Positions 20,530-30,965 of a stretch of DNA of 64,000 bases are shown in pieces. Position 1 is the first letter of the stretch, and the number at the start of each line of letters is the position of its first letter. The notes under the pieces are model-generated. The model saw nothing but the letters and a program-made list of their open reading frames with translations. It had not been told where the DNA came from and searched no databases. Source of the DNA: Selaginella moellendorffii (taxonomy: Eukaryota; Streptophyta; Lycopodiopsida; Selaginellales; Selaginellaceae); contig NW_003314311.1 of the NCBI RefSeq assembly GCF_000143415.4, forward strand, positions 1,215,062-1,279,061, given 5' to 3'. The position numbers and the translations under genes are program-made.

Positions 20530-22625
20530 CTTGGGCTCTCAAGAGCAAGCTGGAAAAGCTCCAAGCGAACACCGCTCTCGCAGGAATGGCAATCCTCGGA
20601 GAAAGACAGCAGGAACAGCAGCATCAGCGATGGCCCATGACCTCCAAGTAGCGCTTGCAGTCCCCGACTGGCTGCAAGCGCTGAGAAGCCACAGGAAAGT
20701 CGTGCCATCGGGAGCTACCGATCGATCCTTCCTCATCCTCTCGAAAGTTTCCAGCACCGACTCGGCGAGAAGTTGTTCCAGGCTTCCGGATCGATGCAAA
20801 CACCGCCCATGCTTCCACACTTCGATGAGTGCGTTGGCCAGAAAGAACACAGTCGCTGAGCCCGGCCTCGCGGATGCTGGCATGAATCTTTCTCCCAACC
20901 TCGAGCAATGCAAGCATCCCGCAGGCCTTGAGTGCTGGCACGAGAAGATGCGGCACCAAACGCTCGAACTTTCGTGCCGCATCTTCTCGCTGCTGCTGCA
21001 AACTTTGAAAGAGCTCTAAAGCCGTGTGGCGCTCCCCGGCCTCGACGTAGCCACCGATGATCGCGTTCCATGACACTATAGTTCGCTGCTGTATCCTTTT
21101 CAAGACCCGTCTCGCCATGTCCATGCGCTTGTACTTGGAGTAGCTAGCAAGGCCGGAGCACGGACTTAAAAGCCGTGATGAAAGTCCGACAGTCTGGTTC
21201 CACGCCTTCGTCTTGCATCCTCTGGAACAAATCCATAGCCTTCTCGCCTTCACCACCTTCTGCAAGCGCCATTATCATCGAACTCCACAGCACCGAGCTT
21301 TGATGCCTCGTCGCGAAAAGACTCGCTCGCATCACCAAGGTTGCCACACTTCATATACATGTCGATAAGCGACATTGCCACGAACGAGTTGGACTCGTCA
21401 CCAGATCTTCGAGCTCGAGAGTGAACAACCATGCCTCTCTCCAGGCTCAAAACTTTCACCACCATTGTTCCATCGCCTGGAAAACCCGCTGCCTCCTCTT
21501 CCTTCTCCGCCAGACTTGTGCAGGCCATGAGCGCTGGAAGATAAGCCTGAGCTAGCATTGCTTCAAAGTACTTCAACGAAAGCTCGCTTTCATGCTCTCC
21601 ATATATCCCGAGACCATAGCAGTCCACGAAACCACACTGTGCCTTGGCATGCTATCGAAAACCGGCCGCGCGATTCCACATTTCGTGTACATGTCCACCA
21701 GCGTGTTTGCCACAAAAATGTTTGTGCCGTGCCCGAGCTCGGCGAGCAAAGCGTGCAAAGCCATGCCTGTTTCCAGCCACCTGACTTTAAGATCTCGTCC
21801 TTGGAGTCTCTGTCTCGCTTGTACATGTCCGGGCTCACCACCTCTAGTGCGTTGGATGAGAGAAAAGAGCTCGAGAGCCACCTCGCCTTGATCGCTCACC
21901 GCATGTCCAAGGATCATAACGTTCCACAGCGACACACTGCAGTCTTGGATCCTGTCAAAAACTCGTCGAGCGTCTTCCAGAGATCCACACTTCACGTAAG
22001 AGTCGAGTAGCGAGCTTGCCTGAAACCGGTTAGACTCAAGGCCCCTCCTGAAAAGCTCTGAGTGACAAGCCATTGCTCTCTCCAGAGAGACCAGTTTCAC
22101 CTTTTTTCCAGCCACCTCCCTGCCCTCCCGCTGCGAAGCTGCCGCAGGCACCAAGAACAGCCACAAAGGTTCTCCCGTCCGGTTGGAAGCCTTGATCCAG
22201 CATGGTGGAGTTCCAGGGCCAAATCCTTTTCTCCACTCGGAGCATAGGCCTTCACCACGGTTCGCTGCTTCATGCCGTCGAAAACTCACCGAGCTTCGTC
22301 CAGGTTCCCATGACGTGTTGGCCAGGAAAGCGTTATCTTGAAGAATTGGGAAGAGAGCACCTCATCCGCATTTGTTGAGCACTTGTTCAAGTTCCTCCTC
22401 ACTGCCGCAAGACTTTAGTGTCGCGAGGATCGCTTGAGTGCTCGTTCGTGTCGTACTATCTTTTCTCTTCAAGTTGTTGAAGTTGTTGGAGTTGAATGCT
22501 CGTTGATCATCGAAGCTACAAGTTTCCCTGGGTTGCGAGTTTGTATTCCTGCATCTGCGACGCTCGGAGAGAGCATTGGAATTGTTTTCTCGCAATGATA
22601 CATCTAGCAAAGAACAAGGAAACAT
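20530..22625 (-). pseudogene. Broken PPR gene
   Basis: Reading leftwards from an ATG at 22625, PPR-like pieces appear in several frames: an N-terminal TQAILATLKSCGSEEELEQV (22362-22440), then SNRFQASSLLDSYVKCGSLEDA and VVSWTAMVSGYMESM (21573-22100), ESNSFVAMSLIDMYMKCGN (21350-21400), and TIVSWNAIIGGYVEAGERHT with LVPALKACGMLALLEVGRK (20870-21100). Frame changes and stops separate them, and no DYW or E domain is found. It is on the opposite strand to the intact PPR gene at 24139. The relic is a different PPR gene, not a copy of that one. Confidence 0.75.
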
Positions 22626-22639
22626 GACTTAGAGATCAT

Positions 22640-23090
22640 TGTCGAATTTAATTGCACGTACCTCTCAAGGAAATTGCGTTGCCTGCCGCAGCTACCATGT
22701 AGTTCCTTCCATCGATCCAGAATGCTACTGCTTATACGAACATCAGGATTTTCCTTTGAATACCTCGAAGAAAAACCAGTCTAGACGAGACTACATACCA
22801 TGCTGATGGAAATCTTACTGTTCCCACTGTAGCGAGTTTTCTGGATTTTCACGGGGGAATGCATCATCTATCCATCGCCAAATCGCGAAGCTCCCCAAAA
22901 GAACCCTAGAACAATGCCTACACTTTTCAAGTCACTTGGCCAAATTCTCGCGCTTGGAGAGCTTTCTCTAAAGGTAAGCCGATCAAAACGCTCCTATCGG
23001 TTCGTTGGCTTTCTTAGAGGACGTGAGGGAAGGACACAGGCCTCAAACTGGAAGACTTGGAAGACACTAAAAGCTTTTTATCTTCGGCAG
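22640..23090. other. Intergenic, nothing recognised
   Basis: No convincing gene. It borders the end of the right inverted-duplication arm. Confidence 0.4.
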
Positions 23091-23107
23091 AACGACATGC
23101 GAATACT

Positions 23108-23345
23108 CTTTGCTTTACAAGTAACATTGGCAAGAATCGAACCCGAAGCGCATGCTCTGGGAAACCGATGTCCTAACTGCCTGGTCTAAGTTGTTTTAGT
23201 GAGCTAGCGAACCAGAACAAGGGCTACTTAAAGAGCAAGATTTTTGCATAAAAGTCCTTGTTGATTGGACTCTTCGGCATCGAACCCGGGTCTTCTACAC
23301 CGGTTTACCTCTACACTTACATGGTAGCCATCATCTCAGCAACCG
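23108..23345 (-). repeat. SINE-like copy in the right arm
   Basis: Reverse complement of 2150-2390: ggcaagaatcgaacccgaag near 23128, ggcatcgaacccgggtcttc near 23277 and tggtagcc near 23325. Confidence 0.45.
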
Positions 23346-23949
23346 GGTTCCAATAATAAAATATCATACTATCTACTTGAACCATATGGCATCCATGGCA
23401 CTCTGTTAAATCCCGGATCGACCTGCATTCTCGCTGCTCGAGGCCAGCGTTTCGTCCTTGGCAGAAGCGCTTCCCCGATTTTAGAGGTAAGAGGACGGGA
23501 TCTAGATGGATCGGGGCGGCGCTCCTCTTCCCAAAATACTTGACGACCAGCGCGTGGTGGGATCCAAGGACGATAGTGGCGCTCTGGGTGTGGGGAGTTC
23601 GCTCAGTGGTGGATTAAACCACTCGGCCAAGGAAGGAAAATCGACAGGAGAGTTTTGTTCGAGATTTTCTCGCGCTGTTTCTACGAATGAAGAAGGGAGG
23701 AGAACAACTGGTAGCTCATTCCCGTCGCTCTGCTCGTCTGTAAATGTACCCAGGCAAGGATCGTAGATTGGCAGATCCAGGATATCGAAAAGACGGCCAG
23801 GTTTTGGGAGGCCTGATCAAATCTCACAAGAACGCTCTCTCGGCATCCAGTGAGTTTGCATAGAGCAAGCACAGTTTTGCATTTTCATTATCCTCCTATT
23901 GTTCTTACTATTTTATTTTCCTGTAAAAGAAAGAAAACGAACCCCCGCG

Positions 23950-23990
23950 TGACGTGTCAGCCACGTGGCTGTCCACCTGACTTGTATAAG
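23950..23990 (+). promoter_or_regulatory. PPR promoter with G-box palindrome and TATA box
   Basis: CAGCCACGTGGCTG at 23958-23971 is a perfect 14-bp palindrome with a CACGTG core. It is preceded by TGACGTG (23950-23956) and followed by TGTATAAG (about 23983-23990). CACGTG and TGACGTG cores are bound by bZIP and bHLH factors in plants. The twin gene at 1404 lacks this segment. Confidence 0.5.
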
Positions 23991-24138
23991 TTCTCTGAAT
24001 GAAAATTTTCCACAGCGCCGCTCCTCCACCGCCAGATAGCCGCCAGAGCGCCACCACATCTGCCCAGATTTTACTACGATTGTTTTTAACGGTCAGGATT
24101 TGTTCTTCGTCTCTAAACCTTAAGAACCCTAAAATCAG

Positions 24139-26195
24139 ATGATTGGGCAAATCAATGTTGCGTTGAGAGAAGTGGTTCCAATCCAGCTGGACGGCGACTG
24201 CCGCGAGCGCGATCTCCTCTCCGGTAAGAACATCGGCTTGATCAACGCAATCATTGATCGACTTGCGAAACGGGGCAGGATGGATGAGGCACGCCGCATT
24301 TTCGATGCCATGGATCGGCGCACCGCGGCGTCGTGGAACTGCGTCATCGGCGGCTACGCACGGTGCGGCCAGCCGGATCTCGCGCTTCTGTTCTTTGGGC
24401 GGCTGCATGCCGAGGGGTTGGATCCAAACGGCCGGAGCTTCGTCGCGGCTCTCCACGCGTGTTCTTCGCTGGCCGCTACAGAAAAGGGGGTGAGAGATTT
24501 ACAGGGGAGGATCATCAAGCTCAGGAGCCTCAAGAGAGGATTGGCTCTTCATTCCCAGCTCCAGAGTGGTGGATTCTTGGTGGACAGGTTCGTGGCCAGC
24601 GCCCTGGTGGATTTCTATGGAAAGTGTGGCAGCGTGAGAGAAGCTCTAGAGATTTTCCAGGCTGCCAAGTTGGGAACAAAGGACGTGGTTTTGTGGAGTG
24701 CCATGATCAGCGCTTGCTCGCAAGGAGGGGAAGACGAGCTAGCCTTGGAGCTCTTTGAGCTTATGCTTTTGGAAGATGGAGTGGAGGCGAATGCTCGGAC
24801 TCTGGTGGCCGTGCTCGACGCTTGCACGAATCTGGGATGGCTGGACAGGGGCGGAGAGATTTACTCGAAGTTTGCAAGAACAGGGACAGGGATTTCGTCC
24901 AGCGTTTTCGTCTCCAACAGTCTGATGGATATGTATGCGAAGTGGGGGAGATTGCTGGATTGCCAGCGAGTTTTCGATGGGATGTTAGAGCGGGATTCGG
25001 TCTCCTGGAATGTTTTGATCATGGGATATGCAAAAGGTGGCGAGGCCGAGCGAGCTCTCGAGTTATTCACGGCCATGCAAGCGTTAGACGTGGTCGTCAG
25101 CTCCAGAACTTTGGTGGCCGTTCTCCAGGCATGCTTGGATATGGCTGAGAAGGAAGAGGCTCGGCTTGTGGATGGAAGGCCCTTGAAAGTGGCGTCGCTG
25201 GAGAAGGCATTGGCTTTTCATTCCCGGTTTCTCGACGGGCTGGAAGATGTTTACGCTGCAAACAACTTGATCAGTCTCTACGCTTGGTGTGGAAGTTTGG
25301 ATGATGCGGCTCGGGTTTTTGACAAAATGGTGATCAAAGACTTGGTTTCGTGGAACATCATGATCGAAGCCTACACCGAGAGTGGAAACCATGAGCTGGC
25401 CCTGCAGGAGTTTTCGAAAATGGAACTCCAAGGACTGAAACCGGACTCGCAGACTTTTGCATCGGTACTTAAGGCCTGTGGTGGTCTTGGAGCACTACAG
25501 GCTGGACAGGCAATCCATCGTCTGATCGAAGAAGCTGGGGCCGAGAGCTCTCCGGCGGTGGCAAACTCGCTCATAAGTTTCTACGGCAAGTGTGGTGACA
25601 TGGTGGAATCTCGGCGAGTGTTTGATGGGTTTCCAGACAAGGACGCAGTGTCTTGGAGTGCACTGATCGCGGGATACAGCCGTCAAGGGGACAGTGACGC
25701 GGTGTTTGATCTGTTCGAGAGAATGCAAGAGTTCGCCAAGCCCGACGCTGTGACATTCTCTTCAGTTCTATCGGTCTGCTGCCACGCTGGTTTGGTCGAC
25801 AAGGGGATGGAATACTTTCACGCGATGTGCTCGGACTATGGACTTAGTCCGAGTGTGGAGCACGTAATCTCCATGGTTGATCTACTTGGACGTGCTAATC
25901 GGCTGGAGGATGCGCTTGCGATGGTGCAAAGCCTGCCCGTGGAAGAGGTGTGCTCCAGGATATGGATGGCTTTGCTTGGGGCTTGTTTCAAGTGGAAAAA
26001 TGGGGTGATTGGAGAGGTAGCCTTTGATGCTCTATCAAAGGTTGACGATCAAGCTGGTACAGCTTATGCTCTCATGGCAAACATATACTCATGCTCAAAC
26101 AATGAAAACCTTGAAGTGATCGGTACGTAATGAAGTTTCTATGACTTTGCATTTATCTAACTCTTGTTTTTTTCTTTGCAGCTGGATCTTTCTGA
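24139..26195 (+). CDS. PPR protein, PLS/E-type (right twin)
   Basis: The main exon runs from ATG 24139 to 26122. A 59-bp intron (26123-26181, GTACGT...TTTGCAG) would then splice to a five-codon end giving VIAGSF and a stop at 26193-26195; without splicing it ends at 26130. The 663-codon frame has about a dozen tandem PPR motifs (for example KDVVLWSAMISACSQGGEDE, DSVSWNVLIMGYAKGGEAER, DAVSWSALIAGYSRQGDSDA). It finishes with an E-motif-like region HVISMVDLLGRANRLEDALA and IWMALLGACFKWKNGVIGEV. No DYW deaminase follows. It should be imported into plastids or mitochondria and bind specific RNA. Its stop is 3 bp from the end of the convergent decarboxylase gene. It has a near-identical inverted partner at 1-1404. 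Confidence 0.9.
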
Positions 26196-26197
26196 TG

Positions 26198-27748
26198 TCA
26201 CTTCAAGACATGAAGTGTGGAAAGAGTTGGATCTGATGCTCCACTGATGCTAATTCCCGAAGCATGGGCTTGCTTCAAATAGGCAAGAGCCTCCTGCGAG
26301 ACGAGCTCTCCAGGAAAGAGCACAGAAATACCAGGTGGATACGGGCACACGAGCTCAGCACTCGCTAGACCCACTGCTTCTTCAGCTTTGCAGCAGTAAG
26401 TTTCTGCAAAGAATGCCTCTCTTGGACTAACTAGTGCTTTCCATCCGATTTTGTAACAATCAGGCACTCGGGGTCTGGAATAAGAATCTATCGTCAATCT
26501 GGAAGAACTCAAAAGCTCTTGAAAGCCTTTGATAAGTTTCTCAATGTCGCTGCTGCTAGTGCCGGTTCCCATAGCAAAAGTTATGGAGTTCAGAAGAGGA
26601 AGCTCGGCCACCACCTTGCATTTATCGCACAGAAAGTCATCGGCAAAAGTTCCTGTGACTCCGAGCTCCCACAAACCAATGGTGATCCTAAGCTCATCAA
26701 AAATGGTATCAGCTTTGGCTGCCAAGCTCACATTTTCTCTATCAAGGACTAAAACTTGTGGGATTTGTTTCAGGCGTCGTCGAGCTGTGGAAGCCAGCTC
26801 CAGAGCTGTATCAAACAATGGATGGTCATCGCTTGCTGCACAACTCATCTGGTCCCTTGCGGCATCGAGAGAGGCCAAGAGAAGGTAACTCGGACTGGAG
26901 CTTTGCAAGGTTCGAAGGCACTTGCTAATTCTCTCGTGCTTTACAATCTCGCAGCCTCTCGCAAGATGGAGCATCCCGGACTGCGTAAGAGACGAGAGTA
27001 CCTTATGCGTGGATTGGACAACAACGTCGGCTCCCTGCTCGAGTGCCGTTGCAGGAAACCTCGAGTGGAACTTGAAGTGCGCTCCATGAGCCTCGTCAAC
27101 TATGATCGGGATACCATGCTCGTGACACACCTTTGCGATCTCCTCCACTGGGCTACACACTCCGATGTAAGTTGGCGAGACAATCAGAACAGCTCCAATT
27201 CTCACGTCTTTTCTTTTCTGCAGATCCAAGATGGCCAACTCGATGCTCTCGGCGGAGACGCCGTGAGAAATCTCCCAGAGCTCGTCATAACAAGGAAGAA
27301 CATAGTGAGGCATTGCTCCAGCAAGAACCATGGCTGAGAATGCCGAGACATGGGCGTTCCTGGGAAGGATCAAAACGTCTCCGGGCTTGCAGCAGCTCAT
27401 CACCGCCGCTTGAATTCCACACGTAGAGCCGTTCACCAAGAACCACGAGTACCCTGCTCCGAAAAGCTCGGCGGCCATTTGCTGCGCTTCCGCTATAGCT
27501 TCTTGTGGCGAGTGCAAGTTATCCAGGCCTGGCAGCTCCGGGAGATCAAACTGGAAGGGTTGAGCTCCGAGAAGCTTGGAAATCGAAGAGGGCGCTGAGG
27601 AGCCGCGGCCGTGGCCTGGGAAGTGAAACGCAGCGACACGCTCCTCGCCGGTTCTCTTGAGAGCTTCTAGCAAAGGAGCTGAGGAAGAAGGGAGCAGTGA
27701 CGGAGGATGATTGTTGAGCACCGTCGTCGGCATAGCCATCCACGCCAT
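26198..27748 (-). CDS. Orn/Lys/Arg decarboxylase-like PLP enzyme (fold type I)
   Basis: Single exon, 516 residues from the first ATG (27748, MAWMAMPTTVLNNHPPS). The N-terminal part has FHFPGHGRG, SWFLVNGSTCGIQ and ILPRNAHVS; VDEAHGAH (D218) should contact the PLP ring and QSTHK (K249) is the likely Schiff-base lysine. The C-terminal domain has the family signature CPYPPGISVLFPGE. This is the bacterial-type biodegradative and biosynthetic Lys/Orn/Arg decarboxylase family, not the fold III ornithine or arginine decarboxylases usual in plants; related genes are known in some plants, such as rice LDC-like. Substrate choice cannot be read from sequence by eye. The Ser/Pro-rich N-terminus could be a weak transit peptide. 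Expected role: formation of cadaverine or another polyamine precursor. Confidence 0.88.
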   Translation of the reverse strand: MAWMAMPTTVLNNHPPSLLPSSSAPLLEALKRTGEERVAAFHFPGHGRGSSAPSSISKLLGAQPFQFDLPELPGLDNLHSPQEAIAEAQQMAAELFGAGYSWFLVNGSTCGIQAAVMSCCKPGDVLILPRNAHVSAFSAMVLAGAMPHYVLPCYDELWEISHGVSAESIELAILDLQKRKDVRIGAVLIVSPTYIGVCSPVEEIAKVCHEHGIPIIVDEAHGAHFKFHSRFPATALEQGADVVVQSTHKVLSSLTQSGMLHLARGCEIVKHERISKCLRTLQSSSPSYLLLASLDAARDQMSCAASDDHPLFDTALELASTARRRLKQIPQVLVLDRENVSLAAKADTIFDELRITIGLWELGVTGTFADDFLCDKCKVVAELPLLNSITFAMGTGTSSSDIEKLIKGFQELLSSSRLTIDSYSRPRVPDCYKIGWKALVSPREAFFAETYCCKAEEAVGLASAELVCPYPPGISVLFPGELVSQEALAYLKQAHASGISISGASDPTLSTLHVLK

Positions 27749-27929
27749 GAATCGCTCAAGCACGAATACTCGATAAACGGTACTGTTTCAGGAATGTGAG
27801 ATCCACAAACTTTTATCCAGCGACACAAAAGCCTCCAACCAATTCTTCTCTTCCACAAAAATGTGGAGCAAACGGAGGTGCGGTCATTCCTCCAGCAAAG
27901 GAGATATAACTCAAGAATATCTTAGCTTT

Positions 27930-28060
27930 TGTAATATGGACCAGAATCGAACCTGAAACGGATGCTTTGAGAAACGGAAGTCCTAACTGACTGATCTTTA
28001 AATAGCCCTTGCTTAAAGATAAAAGTCCTTGCTGATTACACTTACCTAATAACCAATTCC
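27930..28060 (-). repeat. SINE-like copy upstream of the decarboxylase
   Basis: Reversed, it reads gcaaggacttttatctttaa, cagtcagttaggactt and caggttcgattctggtcc, matching the second half of the copy at 2216-2398. Confidence 0.45.
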
Positions 28061-30369
28061 TCATATAAACAAGTAAATTTTTGGCTTTTCTCACTGCTCG
28101 ACCTTCCCAGATTCTGGTGGAATATTATCTATGGGTGGAATGTTCTAGAGAGTTGACTCTGGTGGTTGATGAAAATAGACTTCCATTGCGACTCAGCCAA
28201 AGATCCACAAATTTTCACAACCTAGTGAGAGGTAAATTAATGTCTTAGGTGGTCGGACATGCATTCCAACCACTATCCCTACACATGCTTTGGGCTTTCA
28301 CCCCAAGCCTTTTTTAGTATCAGGAGTTAAGTCTCTGGGATAAGCTTAAAACTTACTAAATATGGAATGTCCTTAGATTGTGAATTTGGGCATAAGACAA
28401 ACACCATTGTGTTCAAGACAAACTTAACATTCTATAAATATGACAAATGAGCAAATCTAAACACTTTCCATAAATAGCATTTGGGACCGAAATGAGACTA
28501 ACATAAAGGGCATGATAGCGAAGGTGTTTGGTAGACACGGTAAACTATCATCCAACGATATTGAAAAACTAGTCTTAATACGCGAGGGTTTTTGTCACTA
28601 GCTAGTGCAAAACATAATAAAGACAGGAACTCCTTATTAGGTTAAGTATGTTTAGCTAATAGCACGTAGGAATTCCGTTCTTATGCTCATTCAGTCTAAA
28701 TACACTCGAAATGCCCAATTAACTCCACTAGCATAAGAGGGGCTACCAAAGGGATTCAACTGTACCAACCTCTTGCCGTCATGGTAATAAGGAAAGAGTG
28801 TCTGTAATGACTGGCCGACAAGTATCTTTCGATACACGAAGTCATATTTGCAACAGTGACGAAATTAGACCATGGAGCAATTCCCAAGCATACAGCCCAA
28901 GGAGCGAAGGGACAAGAGCACGGAGCAACTTGTAATAGTCCTAGAGTATCCAACATTCCAATGCCAAGACTAACATACAAAACAGAGCCAAATGGAATTT
29001 AGTGCTATTTCAGCATACTGGTGGCCTAATGCGAGGATATAGGTACTCCATCAGCTAGCATGGTGTGGAACTCGGGTTTAGACCCAAGCCAGACGTAGAA
29101 AAAGGACATATATACAAGTGGGAGCTAAATTATGCTTTAGGTTAGTCGGCCATGCCCAACCTACCCACTATCCCTACTATACATTTGGAGCCCCCCACAG
29201 CAGACACGATATGCTATCATCTAGCGATATTGAGAGACTAATATTAATATGCGAGGGTTCTCGCTAAGCTAGTGCAAGACAAAGCAAAAAAGAACTAACA
29301 AATTGGGCCAAGTATGCTCAATTAAATAGACACCTAGGAATTCCTTCTTTATGCTCATCTAGCTAAGTACAAATGCTAAATCTAGTTTACTAACACTTGG
29401 ACAAGTGTTAGTAGTGTTGGTGATGTGACCAGTCGACAGTAACTACCCCATGACTAAAGATTTCACTATGCACACAAAGTGCTGAAGTCAGTCTGCTTAT
29501 ATTGGCCCAAACTCAAAGATCAATAGATGGACAATATCAAAGTCAGAAACAATGATATCTTAGAGACTTAATTATCAATGAATAAATTTTAGATTAGAAT
29601 ACAAAAGTATTCTAAGGAAGTTATTATCCGATAAACCAGTAAACAACTTATAAAAGACAACTAGAAAAACACAAAGTATTATTGACTAACAAGCAAAATG
29701 CTTGTGAATGTATCACCCAAAGGAAATAATATTTAGTCTATTAGAACTAACTGGAGCAACAATCAATAAAACAGAATGAATATGGCAAGACTAACAAATA
29801 CTTATTCATGCCAACTATTGCACTAACTAATTTAAATAGATCCTAGCTAATAATACTAAAGAACTCAAGTTGCTTAAATAAACATTAGCAACATCCTATC
29901 AATGTCTTAAACCCAAGAGACCAATCTAAAGCAAACCACAAAGGACATGTGGTAATGCGAAAAGCCAAAACCTATTAAAGAGAACAATTAACTATCATGA
30001 AAGATCATTAATTATCCCATCAATAGAGAGATGCACTTGTTGAAAAAAAAATCCACCATCCGAAGAATGGCAAATCATTCTATATTAACAATAATGTAGC
30101 AAAACCTTTAACAAAGATAATCAATTATCCTAAATAATAGTCAATCATCACGAATGATTGCCAAATGCTACCACTAACTTCAATATCAAAATTAATGAGC
30201 CAAAATGCCTTCCTTAATAAATCCTAACAAATGGAACAATAAATATGAAAACTCAAAAAACTAAAAGTTCAAAGAAGTCTATAGCCAAGTCTTGCCTAAC
30301 AATGATCATAAATCTCGTATGAACTAACTTTAATGCTAATGAAGAAATTATGGTACAACCCATAACATT

Positions 30370-30965
30370 TGTAAGCTCCTGAATTTGGACTTCCCGAGAG
30401 GTCACCCAGCCCAGTACTATTCAAACCCAAGGACGCTTAACTCCAACTATCCCAAGACCCTTAACCGATTGGAAAAGGGGGTGCACTCTTATTCATGGGC
30501 CCTTTCCCTCTATATTTGAACCCCTATGGATCGTCTCTCGAGTCGTTCCCTTTGGTTGCTTACAATCCACCACGCTTCCCTGCAAGTTCACGCCCTCGTG
30601 AACGGAAGCTGAGAACCGCAGCTCTCCCGAGAGCCCCGCTCTCTTGACACCCTACCCCTCGGGTCGAGCCCAGCGGGAGCAAACTGGACCAGCCAGATGT
30701 CAATCAACATGTGGTATGATTCCCCTAAGCCAACCAACAGAGTCGGACCCAAGATCCCTCTGATACCAAATGTAAGCTCCTGAATTTGGACTTCCCGAGA
30801 GGTCACCCAGCCCAGTACTATTCAAACCCAAGGACGCTTAACTCCAACTATCCCAAGACCCTTAACCGATTGGAAAAGGGGGTGCACTCTTATTCATGGG
30901 CCCTTTCCCTCTATATTTGAACCCCTATGGATCGTCTCTCGAGTCGTTCCCTTTGGTTGCTTATA
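30370..30965 (-). mobile_element. TRIM (miniature LTR retrotransposon), complete
   Basis: 195-bp direct repeats at 30370-30564 and 30771-30965 start TGTAAGC and end GCTTACA (GCTTATA in the right copy). The flanks ACATT and ACATC form a 5-bp target duplication with one mismatch. On the minus strand the right LTR is followed by TGGTATCAGAGGG (30770-30756 region), a Met primer site, and the other LTR is preceded by the purine-rich gggaagcgtggtgga. So it is oriented on the minus strand with a 206-bp interior and no coding capacity. Confidence 0.9.

Larger units (their letters stand above)
23091..25542. repeat. Right arm of the large inverted duplication
   Basis: Reverse complement of 1-2398. It includes a SINE-like unit (23108-23345), the dispersed unit (about 23235-23810), and the promoter and first 468 codons of the PPR gene. 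Its true outer end cannot be seen because the left arm is cut by the window edge. Confidence 0.85.

Noticed and set aside
23506-23766. Frame MDRGGAPLPKILDD... shared by three repeat copies
   Set aside because: The frame is shared because the DNA is duplicated; it diverges and ends differently in each copy, with no family match.
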